64,000 bases of DNA, from the NCBI GenBank assembly GCA_016218915.1, contig JACRCQ010000061.1, positions 62,001-126,000 of the forward strand, in the 5' to 3' direction. The position numbers and the translations under genes were made by a program. The DNA is from Deltaproteobacteria bacterium (GTDB lineage Bacteria; Myxococcota_A; Polyangia; Polyangiales; Polyangiaceae). The notes under the pieces were generated by a model. The model did not search any database and was not told the DNA's origin. It saw only the letters and a list, made by a program, of their open reading frames with translations. Shown here piece by piece: positions 27,155 through 36,059 of the stretch; position 1 is the first letter of the stretch; every line of letters starts with the position of its first letter.

Positions 27155-27319
27155 GGCTCGCCCTGGAACGAAGTACCGGAAGGGGCCCCTGGCAGCAAGC
27201 ACAATGCCCGGGGGGCCTGCAAACCGCGTTGCCGCCCGCGGGTCCCTCATGCTACCCCTCACGCGCTGGCATGCAGTGGTTCTGCTCCCGGCCTATCCCC
27301 TAGCACGAGAGTTCTCCCC

Positions 27320-27886
27320 ATGTTCGACACGAGCGACATCCGCAAGGGCCTCAAGATCATCCTCGATGGTCAGCCCTACACCGTCACCGAGTTCCAGTTC
27401 GTCAAGCCCGGCAAGGGACAATCCTTCACGCGCGTGCGGGTCAAGCACCTGTCCACCGGCGCGGTCCTCGATCGCACCTTCAAGTCGGGTGAGAAGCTCG
27501 AGCCCGCTGACGTCGAGCAGCGGACGATGACCTTCATCTATCCCGAAGGCGACGCGTTCGTGTTCATGGATCAGGCCAGCGGCGAGCAGGTCTCGGTCGG
27601 CGAAGAGCAGATCGGCGACAACAAGTCGTTCCTGATCGATGGGCTCGACGTGGAGGTCACGTTCTTCAAGGGCGAGCCGATCGACGTCACGCTCCCGCCG
27701 CACGTGGTCATGCAGATCACCGCGAGCGATCCGGGCGTGCGCGGCGACACCGCGAGCAACGTGACCAAGCCTGCGACCCTGTCGACCGGCGCTGTGGTCC
27801 AGGTGCCCTTGTTCATCAACGAAGGCGAATGGATCAAGGTCGACACGCGCACCGGGCAGTACATGGAGCGCGTGAATCGCCGCTGA
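27320..27886 (+). CDS. efp: Translation elongation factor P
   Basis: This 188-residue EF-P binds the ribosome between the P and E sites and relieves stalling at polyproline stretches. All three beta-barrel domains are present. The loop motif PGKGQ places the modifiable Lys at residue 32, in the E. coli/EpmA-type sequence context (FVKPGKGQSF). The C-terminal hallmark GDTASNVTKPATLSTGAVVQVPLFI is intact. A GAGAG element precedes ATG 27320. No epmA/epmB gene is nearby. The many Pro-rich proteins in this window are natural clients. Confidence 0.95.
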   Translation: MFDTSDIRKGLKIILDGQPYTVTEFQFVKPGKGQSFTRVRVKHLSTGAVLDRTFKSGEKLEPADVEQRTMTFIYPEGDAFVFMDQASGEQVSVGEEQIGDNKSFLIDGLDVEVTFFKGEPIDVTLPPHVVMQITASDPGVRGDTASNVTKPATLSTGAVVQVPLFINEGEWIKVDTRTGQYMERVNRR

Positions 27887-27907
27887 GCCGCCGACGGCCT
27901 GCGCTGC

Positions 27908-28807
27908 TCAGAGCGCTACGATCACTGCACCTGCAAACGCCATCGCGATTGCGATCACCTTCCGCACGGTCACGCGTTCCTTGAGGAACACGGCTGCCAG
28001 GATGAGCACGAAGATCGTGCTCATCTGGTTGAGCACGCTCGCGATGCTCGCGAACGTGTACTTCATCCCCTGGATCCACATGATCAGCGCGATGTAGGCG
28101 CCCACGACCGCAGCCGGAACGGTGTACAGCCACTGGCGCGACGGTCGAAAACACCGGATCACGTCCGCGCGGTGCCGGCGCGTCATGCCGTGCACCATCA
28201 GCAGCACGCCACCTCCGAGCAGGCGCACCGTTGTGACCCACCAGCCGTTGGCGTGCGCGAGGACCGGCTTGGCGAGGACGATCCCGACGGCCATGAGAAA
28301 CATCGCGGCGATGCCGAGCACGATGCCGGACAGTAGCTGCTTGCGGGTGAGCCCGCTCGCGGCCTTCTTCGGCTCCCAGGTTCCCACCAGGATCGCCCCG
28401 GCCATCATCGCCATCGCCACGAGGATCGAGAGACCAATCGACTCGCGCAGGTACAGCCATGCGCACAGGATCACGAACGGGCTGTAGAGACAGTCGACGA
28501 TCGCCGAGTTGGAGGCACCCAGCCGGTTGAGGCTCGCAAAGAACAACGAGTCGGCCACGCCGATGCCGATCGCTCCGCTCAGCAGCAGGACCAGCCAGTC
28601 CGACGTGGACTGGCCCGATGGGAAGAAGGTGATGCCGAGGATCGGCAGGGTGACGAGGAAGAGCACCATGCCGACGGTGTTCTTGAAGACGTTGAGGGCG
28701 ACCGGGGTGACGCGCTCGCCGCTCTTGCGGAAGAACATGATCGCGATCGCCCAGGTGAAAGCGCAAGCCGTGGAGAGGAATTCACCGGACGAGAGAAACT
28801 TCGGCAC
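27908..28807 (-). CDS. EamA/DMT-family transporter
   Basis: This 299-residue membrane protein has ten predicted helices arranged as two EamA repeats. The helices include LSTACAFTWAIAIMFF, IGIGVADSLFFASLNRLGA, IVLGIAAMFLMAVGIVLA and MSTIFVLILAAVFLKERVTV. The family moves small metabolites such as amino acids or nucleotides, often outward. The GTG at 28807, read as VPKFLSSGEFLS, follows TAGGG at about nine bases. It is convergent with efp (21 bases between). Its upstream region abuts the long leader of cysE, raising the possibility of export of a cysteine-pathway compound, which is only a guess from position. Confidence 0.8.
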   Translation of the reverse strand: MPKFLSSGEFLSTACAFTWAIAIMFFRKSGERVTPVALNVFKNTVGMVLFLVTLPILGITFFPSGQSTSDWLVLLLSGAIGIGVADSLFFASLNRLGASNSAIVDCLYSPFVILCAWLYLRESIGLSILVAMAMMAGAILVGTWEPKKAASGLTRKQLLSGIVLGIAAMFLMAVGIVLAKPVLAHANGWWVTTVRLLGGGVLLMVHGMTRRHRADVIRCFRPSRQWLYTVPAAVVGAYIALIMWIQGMKYTFASIASVLNQMSTIFVLILAAVFLKERVTVRKVIAIAMAFAGAVIVAL

Positions 28808-29132
28808 GGCGCGGACCCTAGCATGGAACGGTGCGCAGGACGGGGTGGCGGCGGCTGAGCCCCCTGGACAAACCCCAGCCCGGTGATATGAAGGGAGAGA
28901 TGCCTTCTGCTGCAGCACGCTCCCTGCCTTCGATCGCGCGCCCCTTCGGCGCGTGCGGAGCGTGTTGTTGCATCTGTCGCTCGCCGGCGACGTGGCGCGT
29001 CTGAGAGTCATCTGACGCAGCTTTCACGGACGCCGGCGAATTCGAGCAGGTGGCGGGTACCGGATCGACGTCTGCGGATGCAGGCAAGGTTCGGATCCCC
29101 TGAATCGGACGACGACAGACTGGAGCTAGCAG
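28808..29132 (+). other. 325-base gene-free leader region before cysE
   Basis: This gap separates the divergent transporter and cysE genes. No convincing gene is seen on either strand. It contains a strong nested inverted repeat at 28899-28976, listed separately, and GGAG just before the cysE start. The remainder shows no further repeats I can recognise. It must hold the promoters of both neighbours. Confidence 0.5.
28899..28976 (+). promoter_or_regulatory. Long nested hairpin in the cysE leader
   Basis: Three stems nest. AGATG (28899-28903) pairs with CATCT (28972-28976). CAGCACGCTCC (28914-28924) pairs with GGAGCGTGTTG (28958-28968), with one G-U in RNA. CGCGCC (28938-28943) pairs with GGCGCG (28949-28954) around a five-base loop. 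The structure lies about 155 bases before the cysE start. It has no U-tract, so it is not an ordinary terminator. It may be a cis-regulatory RNA of the cysteine operon or a small RNA. No known riboswitch class is recognised. Confidence 0.4.
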
Positions 29133-30164
29133 ATGAAGAGCCACAACGAGCCACTGGTGCCTGGGGAGCTGACCGCAACGCTCGTGGAGACGTACTCCAC
29201 GCTCGGCGACGCATTCCACGGGCTGCGGAACATCCCTCTGCCTTCGGCGGCCGAGGTTGCGATGGTGATCGAGCGATTGCGGGAGGTCCTGTTTCCCGGC
29301 ATCGCAAACGGCTTCCGCCCTGCTGCAGCGGACCTTCGCCCCTTCGTCGAGGCAACCCTGCACGAGGTCGCCTTCAGCCTCCGCAAGCAGATCTGCCTGG
29401 CGCAGCGCTACATGCACCGCCATGCTCGCCCCAACGCCGAGTGCGTGGAGTGCGACAGCTGCGCGGATCAGGTCACGCGCGGGTTCCTCGCGGACCTTCC
29501 GGCAATTCGCAAGGCGCTCACGCTCGACGCAGAGGCGGCCATGGCAGGGGATCCTGCGGCGCGCGACCTGGGAGAGGTGATCCTCTCCTATCCCGGCCAC
29601 TACGCCATCACGGCCCAGCGGATCGCCCACTCCTTGTGGGTGAGAGGAGCGCCTCTGGTGCCCAGGATGATCACCGAGCATGCACACCACTTCACAGGCA
29701 TCGACATCCACCCGGGAGCCACGATCGGCGAGCGGTTCTTCATCGACCACGGCACGGGCGTGGTGGTGGGCGAGACGACGATGATCGGCAATCGGGTGCG
29801 GCTCTACCAGGGTGTCACGCTCGGTGCCCTTTCGCTGTCCTCCAAGAAGGTCAAGGAGCTGAGAGCCGGACCCAAGCGCCACCCGACCTTGGAAGACGAC
29901 GTGATCGTGTACTCCGGTGCCACCATCCTGGGCGGCGAGACGGTCATCGGCAGAGGCACGATCGTCGGAGGCAACTGCTGGATCGTCGAGTCCGTACCGC
30001 CCCATTCCCGAGTGACCGTGCAGGTCGCTTCCGCAGTCAGGCAGGCGGGCAACGTCCGTTCGCAGCCACCGACCGCGGATTCCGCTGAGACCGCCGCCGA
30101 GCCCCGGAATCCGCCGAGCCTTCTTTCGGGCTCGTTCCCGGAGGCTCTCGACTGGGTGATCTGA
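29133..30164 (+). CDS. cysE: Serine O-acetyltransferase (EpsC/CysE type)
   Basis: This 343-residue enzyme acetylates L-serine with acetyl-CoA, the first step of cysteine synthesis. The N-terminal helical domain is long (about 140 residues) and contains a Cys cluster (CVECDSC). The left-handed beta-helix carries the family signature GIDIHPGATIGERFFIDHGT, then VVVGETTMIGNRVRLYQGVTLG and KRHPTLEDD. The catalytic His residues are in place. An extra tail of about 45 residues, Ser/Pro/Ala-rich, ends in ALDWVI; a terminal Ile is the residue that docks in the cysteine synthase active site in CysE-CysK complexes. A GGAG element precedes the ATG. The stop overlaps an ATG in TGATG. Confidence 0.9.
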   Translation: MKSHNEPLVPGELTATLVETYSTLGDAFHGLRNIPLPSAAEVAMVIERLREVLFPGIANGFRPAAADLRPFVEATLHEVAFSLRKQICLAQRYMHRHARPNAECVECDSCADQVTRGFLADLPAIRKALTLDAEAAMAGDPAARDLGEVILSYPGHYAITAQRIAHSLWVRGAPLVPRMITEHAHHFTGIDIHPGATIGERFFIDHGTGVVVGETTMIGNRVRLYQGVTLGALSLSSKKVKELRAGPKRHPTLEDDVIVYSGATILGGETVIGRGTIVGGNCWIVESVPPHSRVTVQVASAVRQAGNVRSQPPTADSAETAAEPRNPPSLLSGSFPEALDWVI

Positions 30165-30235
30165 TGGCAACTTCCGCTCCTGCCAAGGCCACCGCGAGCC
30201 GGCTTGGAGCATCGTACTGCGCACAAGGAGCTCTC

Positions 30236-31189
30236 ATGGCAACTCGCATCTTCACGGACAACTCCCGATCGATCGGCAACACGCCTCTGGTACGGCTCAA
30301 TCGTGTGGTGCCCAAAGGCTCCACCGTGCTCGCGAAGATCGAAGGACGCAATCCAGCCTACTCGGTGAAGTGCCGCATCGGCGCTTCGATGGTGTGGGAC
30401 GCCGAGGAACGCGGAGTGCTGGTCCCAGGCAAGGAGCTGATCGAGCCCACCAGCGGCAACACCGGGATCGCGCTCGCGTTCGTCGCTGCGGCCCGAGGCT
30501 ATCCCATTACCCTGACCATGCCCGAGTCCATGAGCCTGGAACGTCGCAAGGTTCTCAAGGTCCTTGGGGCCAGGCTGGTGCTCACCGAGGCCTCCAAGGG
30601 CATGCCGGGTGCCATCGCCAAGGCAGAGGAGCTGGTGGCCGGCGATCCGGATCGGTTCGTGCTGCTGCAGCAGTTCAAGAACCCGGCCAATCCGCGCATC
30701 CATGAGCAGACCACCGGCCCAGAGATCTGGCAGGACACCGACGGAGAGATCGACATCTTCGTTTCGGGCGTGGGGACCGGCGGCACGATCAGCGGCGTGA
30801 GCCGCTACATCAAGAACACCCGCGGCAGGAAGATCCTGTCGGTCGCTGTGGAGCCTGCGGCTTCACCGGTCATCGCCCAGAAGCTGGCAGGCAAGCCGAT
30901 CCAACCTGCGCCGCACAAGATCCAGGGGCTGGGCGCGGGCTTCATCCCTGACACGCTCGACCTGTCGGTCGTGGACCGCGTGGAGCCGGTGACCAACGAG
31001 GAGGCTGCGGAGATGGCTCGGCGGCTTTCGCGCGAAGAGGGCATCCTCGCAGGGATCTCCTGCGGGGCAGCCGTGGTGGTGGCCATACGAATGGCGAACG
31101 AGTTCCCCGGCAAGAACGTCGTGACCCTGCTTCCGGACTCCGGCGAACGCTACCTGTCGAGCTTCATGTTCGAAGGTATGTTCGACTGA
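30236..31189 (+). CDS. cysK: Cysteine synthase (O-acetylserine sulfhydrylase)
   Basis: This 317-residue PLP enzyme converts O-acetylserine and sulfide to cysteine. Motifs are NTPLVRLNR, NPAYSVKCRIG with the PLP-binding Lys, EPTSGNTGIALA, the phosphate loop GVGTGGTISG and a C-terminal PDSGERYLS. ATG 30236 is chosen since AAGGAG lies five bases upstream and the sequence starts like CysK; an in-frame ATG at 30164 overlaps the cysE stop and would add 24 unrelated residues. The cysE-cysK order makes a self-contained cysteine pathway and would allow the two proteins to form the regulatory complex. Confidence 0.93.
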   Translation: MATRIFTDNSRSIGNTPLVRLNRVVPKGSTVLAKIEGRNPAYSVKCRIGASMVWDAEERGVLVPGKELIEPTSGNTGIALAFVAAARGYPITLTMPESMSLERRKVLKVLGARLVLTEASKGMPGAIAKAEELVAGDPDRFVLLQQFKNPANPRIHEQTTGPEIWQDTDGEIDIFVSGVGTGGTISGVSRYIKNTRGRKILSVAVEPAASPVIAQKLAGKPIQPAPHKIQGLGAGFIPDTLDLSVVDRVEPVTNEEAAEMARRLSREEGILAGISCGAAVVVAIRMANEFPGKNVVTLLPDSGERYLSSFMFEGMFD

Positions 31190-31210
31190 GATCGTCGGCG
31201 CCCGCGCCTG

Positions 31211-33838
31211 CTATTCCAGCTCCCCTCCCATGGCCCGCGAAGGGTCGCGAACCTTGCCGATCATCCTGTCCAGATCCGCGGGACGCACCGGCTTGGGAAG
31301 ATAGCCGTCCATGCCCGCGTCCAGGCACCTCTTGCGGTCTCCCTCCATCGCATGCGCGGTCAGGGCCACGATCGGAACGTGCCCGCCGCGCTCCGCTTCC
31401 CTCAGGCGTATCGCCACAGTCGCTTCGAGCCCGTCCATCTCCGGCATTTGCACGTCCATGAACACGATGTCGAAGCTGTCGTGGGAAAGCGCGTCCACGG
31501 CAAGCCTGCCGTTCTCCGCGATCACCACCTCGTGGCCCCGCTTGCGCAGCAGCGAGGACAGCACCTTCTGGTTGATGCGATCGTCTTCTGCCACAAGAAC
31601 GCGCAACCCATTTGCGGAGCGCTCGGGCTCCTGCTTCGGTCGAGCGTCGGGCGCCTCACGCGGTGCGATGGAGGGAGCGTCGAACGAACGTTCCGGCAGC
31701 CGCAGGATCGCCTCGAGGAGTGCCCGCTCCGAGGGGGGCCGAATCACACCCTGCACCCGGGGATCGCCTGCAAACCAGTCGGCGGCCATGTCGCGCGTGG
31801 CCGCGCGCAGCAGCACCATCGCCGGCCTGGGGCCCGAGCTCAGGGCGGCTTCGAGCTGCGCCTTCCACGCGGACGCTGCAGCGCCGTGGGGAACGCGCGC
31901 CACGACCAGCGCGGTCGTGGACGGCTTGTCGTCCAGCGCCGCCTGCAGCGCCTGCGCGTCAGCGACCCCGAGCGCCCGCATGCCCAGCTGCTCCAGCATC
32001 TCGACGACGATCGTGCGCCCGCGCTCATGTGCGTCCATCACGATCGCGCGCTTGCCCTCCAGCCACGATGGCAGCGCGCTGCCTGATCGGACGGGTTGCG
32101 GCTCGATGCCCAGCACGCACGTGAAGTGCAGTGTGGTGCCAGGCCCGGGCTCGTCGCCGACCCAGATGGTGCCTCCCATCAGGCCCACCAGCTCTCGCGA
32201 GATGGTCAATCCCAGCCCGACGCCGCCGACCTTGCGGGCGAGCGATCCGTCGACCTGACGGAACGCCTCGAAGATGCTCTCACGCTGCTCCGGCGCGATC
32301 CCGATCCCGGTGTCAGCCACGGTCGCGTGAAGGAGCATGCGACGATCGTCGATCTTGTCGGCCTTGAGCTCGACGACGATCTCCCCTTCGGACGTGAACC
32401 GGATGGCGTTGCTGACCAGGTTCAGGATCACCTGCCGCACGCGACCGGCATCGCCCATCACCCGGTCGGGAAGCGACGCGTCCACATGGTAGTTCAGCTC
32501 GAGGCCCTTTTCGTGGGCCCGGACGACCGAGGGCAGGACCGCATCCCCCACGCATTCCCTGAGGCTGAAGGGCCTGCCTTCGATCACGATCTTCCGCGCT
32601 TCGATCCGGGCGAGATCCAGGACGTCGTCGATGATGCGCAGCAGCGACTCGGCGCTCGTGCGCAGCGCTCCTAGAATCTCCTGCTGGTGCGCGTCGAGCT
32701 TCGTGTCGGCCATCAGGCCTGCCATGCCGATCACGCCGCTCATGGGCGTGCGAATCTCGTGGCTCATGTTCGCGAGGAAGATGCTCTTCGCGCGGTTGGC
32801 TGCTTCTGCCGCGTGCTTGGCCTCCGCCTCGACCCGCAGCTGCTGTCGCATTGCCACCACGTGCTGCTGGCGCCACAGCCAGGCACCGGTCGAGAACGCG
32901 GCCAGCAGCAGCACGAGGACCGCGAACTGCACGTAGCGCGCACGCTCCCGGATCGGAGCGTCGACCTCGTCTGCATCCACCTTGGACACGAGAAACCACG
33001 GTGAGTCCGGTATCGCGCGCCACGTGGCGAAAACCGGTACACCGCGATAGTCCACGCCGTCCTTCATGCCCTCGGGCTCGCCCCGTACGGCTCGCGCCGC
33101 AGGAAGCGTCGAGTTGCCCACGGGCAATCTCAGGGCCAGCGCGGCACCGGGCTTGCCGCGCAGATCGTTGAGGAAGACGACTTCTTCGCCCTCGCGGCGC
33201 ACCAGGAGGGTCTCCGCGGAGGTGGACGGAGTGGGCCAGATTTCGATCAGGGGGTAGAGGTACCGACGCGGATCGATTCTCAGGACGATGAACCCCAACG
33301 GGGGGTTGCTCTTTTCGGAAAGCGGGACGGGCACGACGATGTCGGCGTGGATGGAATCGCCTGGATGGCTGCGTTCGAGATCCCCGAACAGAGGTCTGCG
33401 TTGGCGTACCGAGGCGTCCATCAACGCGAGAAGCTGCGGCGTGGATTGCAGGCCACCGGGCGCAGCTTCAATAAGCACCTTGCCTGCTGCATCCGTGATC
33501 CAGACATTCGCGTAGTCGTAGTTCATGCGGATCGATTCGATCCACCGCTGCAGCTCGTCTCGCGTCGGCTCCTGGCCATCGAGCACGCGACGGAGCTGAC
33601 GGGGCACGGCGCCGTTGGCTGCCATGGTCCTGGCGTCGCCTTCCCTCTCCCTGCGCCACGCCGTGATCTGTCGGACCTTCAGCTCTGCGATGGCGCCGAG
33701 CGCCTGGTGTTGAGAAGCCCGGATGTGCGCAGTCTCGCGTCCGTAGAACACGAAGCCCAGCACGACCGTCAGCGCTGCGACTGCGAGGAGGATCCCGATT
33801 GCGATCAGTTGACGTGTGCGGGTCGGCTGGCCGGTCAT
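31211..33838 (-). CDS. Hybrid sensor histidine kinase/response regulator
   Basis: This is an 875-residue membrane kinase. A transmembrane helix at about residues 12-34 is followed by a periplasmic sensor of about 270 residues (Cache-like pattern with YANVWITDAAGKVL). A second helix at about 305-325 leads to a coiled coil. The HisKA domain has the H-box ANMSHEIRTPMSG, and the HATPase domain has NLVSNAIRF, DTGIGI and GLGLTISREL. A degenerate receiver-like segment follows, then a full receiver with EDD, the phospho-acceptor in IVFMDVQMPEMDG and the KP motif. ATG 33838 is chosen; 13 residues could be added. Its partner is unknown. Confidence 0.88.
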   Translation of the reverse strand: MTGQPTRTRQLIAIGILLAVAALTVVLGFVFYGRETAHIRASQHQALGAIAELKVRQITAWRREREGDARTMAANGAVPRQLRRVLDGQEPTRDELQRWIESIRMNYDYANVWITDAAGKVLIEAAPGGLQSTPQLLALMDASVRQRRPLFGDLERSHPGDSIHADIVVPVPLSEKSNPPLGFIVLRIDPRRYLYPLIEIWPTPSTSAETLLVRREGEEVVFLNDLRGKPGAALALRLPVGNSTLPAARAVRGEPEGMKDGVDYRGVPVFATWRAIPDSPWFLVSKVDADEVDAPIRERARYVQFAVLVLLLAAFSTGAWLWRQQHVVAMRQQLRVEAEAKHAAEAANRAKSIFLANMSHEIRTPMSGVIGMAGLMADTKLDAHQQEILGALRTSAESLLRIIDDVLDLARIEARKIVIEGRPFSLRECVGDAVLPSVVRAHEKGLELNYHVDASLPDRVMGDAGRVRQVILNLVSNAIRFTSEGEIVVELKADKIDDRRMLLHATVADTGIGIAPEQRESIFEAFRQVDGSLARKVGGVGLGLTISRELVGLMGGTIWVGDEPGPGTTLHFTCVLGIEPQPVRSGSALPSWLEGKRAIVMDAHERGRTIVVEMLEQLGMRALGVADAQALQAALDDKPSTTALVVARVPHGAAASAWKAQLEAALSSGPRPAMVLLRAATRDMAADWFAGDPRVQGVIRPPSERALLEAILRLPERSFDAPSIAPREAPDARPKQEPERSANGLRVLVAEDDRINQKVLSSLLRKRGHEVVIAENGRLAVDALSHDSFDIVFMDVQMPEMDGLEATVAIRLREAERGGHVPIVALTAHAMEGDRKRCLDAGMDGYLPKPVRPADLDRMIGKVRDPSRAMGGELE

Positions 33839-33929
33839 GGCTTCGAATCCAAGGCGGAACGAGATCCGTAGCACACCATTGCTGTCAAACCGATAGCGCC
33901 CATTCCCCTGCGGGCGTCCGTCCCCACCG

Positions 33930-34748
33930 CTATGCTACGTCGAGTGTGTCGTCAGGCGCGGATGCCATCATGAACCGGTACCGGTTGCGCAGCAGAACAC
34001 CCCCGGATGCCACCTGGAACTGGCCGAGCAGGTCCACGATCGCGCGCGAAACGGCTTTGTCCCCGACCGCGCGTGCTGCGCTGACTGCCGCGCCTCCAGC
34101 CATCAATCCACGAACCGCAGTCTCGACGTCGTCATAGGTCCACGCACACTCCACGTCCTCCACGAGCACGGGCGTCAGCCCCGCCTCCGTCGCCAACGTC
34201 TCGAGCTCGCCCTGCCTCGCGAGTGCAAACGGGTCGGGACCGTCCCCTGGAGCCTCCTTGGACATGCGAGCAAGGGCCCGCAGGACAGCAGCCGCCTCGC
34301 AGCGCTCCTCGGGGCCGAGGGTGGCAACCACGACCGCGGCACCAGCCCGCGCCACGCGCTTCATTTCGCGGAACACGGCGCGTGCCGAGGAGGCGCTCTG
34401 GACCGAATGGATCGCTGTCACCGCATCGAAGGTGCTGGATGGGAATGGCAGATCCTGCATGTCGCCTTGCACGAACTCGACCTCGGGAGCGCGCTCGCGC
34501 GCGAGGGCGAGCATGGTTGGAGAGGAATCGAGCCCGATGGGGCGCACCCCGATGGACGCTGCGAGGCTGCAGAACGAGCCGGCTCCACAGCCGAGGTCGA
34601 GCAACCTGCACCGGCCGACCACGGGCAGGCAGGACAGGATGGCCTTGTACAAGGGGAGCGACAGCCCCTCTTGCACTTCGGACCAGTCCTGCGCGTCAGC
34701 ATCCCAGACAGAGCGGAGCCGGGTCATCGATGCATGCGTTGAGTCCAT
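33930..34748 (-). CDS. Class I SAM-dependent methyltransferase
   Basis: This 272-residue enzyme has the UbiE/Methyltransf_11 pattern. Motif I is LLDLGCGAGSF, motif II is an acidic residue in IGLDSSP, and motifs III/IV are VQGDMQDLPFPSSTFDAV. The C-terminal half has features of small-molecule methyltransferases that act on lipids or natural products. No substrate can be named. A good AGGGGAA ribosome-binding site precedes the ATG. It lies upstream of, and in the same direction as, the hybrid kinase (91 bases between), and could be cotranscribed with it. Confidence 0.8.
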   Translation of the reverse strand: MDSTHASMTRLRSVWDADAQDWSEVQEGLSLPLYKAILSCLPVVGRCRLLDLGCGAGSFCSLAASIGVRPIGLDSSPTMLALARERAPEVEFVQGDMQDLPFPSSTFDAVTAIHSVQSASSARAVFREMKRVARAGAAVVVATLGPEERCEAAAVLRALARMSKEAPGDGPDPFALARQGELETLATEAGLTPVLVEDVECAWTYDDVETAVRGLMAGGAAVSAARAVGDKAVSRAIVDLLGQFQVASGGVLLRNRYRFMMASAPDDTLDVA

Positions 34749-34879
34749 GGTTCCCCTGCCCGTGCATGGGGTCGTCCAGCCGGTTCCGCCAGCAGATCCG
34801 GCGATGGCTCAGGCGATTTCGGGGGCAGTTTCGACAGCCGCGACATCTTGCCCAGGATGCTCTACGCTTCTGCAAGAGG

Positions 34880-35458
34880 ATGGTATCCCGTCGAAAGCGC
34901 AGGATTGTCCTGTTTCCCTACGGGCAACCGGCGACAGATCGGCATCGCGACCGGTGCGCGGAGATCTTTCTGAGCCTGGGGGGTGACATCCACCGGGTGA
35001 TCGATGGCCCCTTTGCGAGCCTCGACCGATTCGTCGCCTATGTGCGTCGCATCCCGGTGATCCATGACGGTACCGAGTGTCCCATCGTGATGCTCACCAA
35101 CACGAACCCGCTGGCCCTGATGGTCGTCAACGCGAGGCGCAAGCTCGAGCGGTCGGTCCCTGGCCTGGAGCGCGCGACCTGGGTGCTGTGCATCGACAAG
35201 GAGGCGGATCCTTTCTTCGCGCACATCGCGGCGTCCGTGGGAACGTTCGAGAAGAACCGAGCGGGCGAGATCGTGTGGCACGGTCCGGAGGGCACGGCGT
35301 ATCTGGTTGTCACCGTGGACGGACGCCCCTTCGAGTCGCAACCATCGGAGTCTTTCCGTCCCGGGAATCCGACGCCTCAATCGCGGAGAATCACCTCGCC
35401 GGGCATGCCAGCGGTTGCCACGCTTCCGCCGCCGGAGACGCTTCCGCCGAGACGCTGA
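34880..35458 (+). CDS. Hypothetical protein, basic N-terminus
   Basis: I do not recognise this 192-residue protein. A very basic start (MVSRRKRRIVLF) leads into an alpha/beta domain (about residues 8-140). Strands there include RIVLFPYGQPATD, PIVMLTNTNPLALMVVNA and TWVLCIDKEADPF. The tail is Pro/Ser/Thr-rich (about residues 150-192). It has no signal peptide or membrane helix. The ATG lies right after AGAGG, which is too close for a normal site, so the start could be further upstream. It is divergent from the methyltransferase gene. A small nucleotide-binding or regulatory role is possible but unproven. Confidence 0.5.
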   Translation: MVSRRKRRIVLFPYGQPATDRHRDRCAEIFLSLGGDIHRVIDGPFASLDRFVAYVRRIPVIHDGTECPIVMLTNTNPLALMVVNARRKLERSVPGLERATWVLCIDKEADPFFAHIAASVGTFEKNRAGEIVWHGPEGTAYLVVTVDGRPFESQPSESFRPGNPTPQSRRITSPGMPAVATLPPPETLPPRR

Positions 35459-35585
35459 CGCAACGCGCCGCCGGATTTGCTGCGATTTCGCGCGACACCC
35501 TTGCGCTTGTGGGCATCCAAGGCGATTTGAGGGGACCGACGCGTGCGCGGTGCCAGCGTTCGCATTGCATCCCAGGAGGTGTCTC

Positions 35586-36017
35586 ATGCAGTCAGCAGTG
35601 CACATGGAGCCGCACGCGATCGCGACAGCCGCGGACCTGGGGCGAGCGCGGGTTCTGTTGGTGGAAGACGATGTGACGATGCGGACGGAGTTGTGCCGTG
35701 CGTTGATCGAGGATGGGCACGTGGTGGAGACGGCGACGCGGGGACAGGAGGCGTTGGCCAGGGTCGAACGCGGCAAGTGGTTCGACGTGATCTTCTGCGA
35801 CGCGCAGCTTCCGGATGTGACCGCGGTGGATTTCCGGAATCGGGTTGCGGAGTTCTCCTTGTTCCAGGCGAGCCGGATCGTGTTCCTCGCAGAGCAAGCC
35901 ATGGGACCTCACTTGAACGACCTTGTCGCTTCTGCGGACAACGAGGTCATGCGGGGTCCCGTCCAGGTTGAACTTGTCCGAGCCCGAGTGCGCCAAGCGA
36001 TTTCCTCCGACGAATGA
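35586..36017 (+). CDS. Degenerate single-domain response regulator
   Basis: This 143-residue receiver domain carries the acidic pair in LLVEDDVTM and a phospho-acceptor-type Asp in IFCDAQLPD. The conserved Thr/Ser is replaced (RIVFLAEQA), and the Lys-Pro motif reads RGPVQ without the Lys. It may bind partners without ordinary phosphorylation switching. AGGAGGT six bases before the ATG makes it a strongly translated gene. It lies directly before a hybrid histidine kinase gene (42 bases), so it may be a dedicated partner or an antagonist of that kinase. Confidence 0.8.
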   Translation: MQSAVHMEPHAIATAADLGRARVLLVEDDVTMRTELCRALIEDGHVVETATRGQEALARVERGKWFDVIFCDAQLPDVTAVDFRNRVAEFSLFQASRIVFLAEQAMGPHLNDLVASADNEVMRGPVQVELVRARVRQAISSDE

Positions 36018-36059
36018 GCAACGGACACGAGCGTCGCTCATCAAAATAATCGGTGAATT

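Noticed and set aside
30164..30235. A cysK start at the ATG overlapping the cysE stop
   Set aside because: It would add 24 residues unlike any CysK, whereas the ATG at 30236 has AAGGAG and the normal N-terminus.
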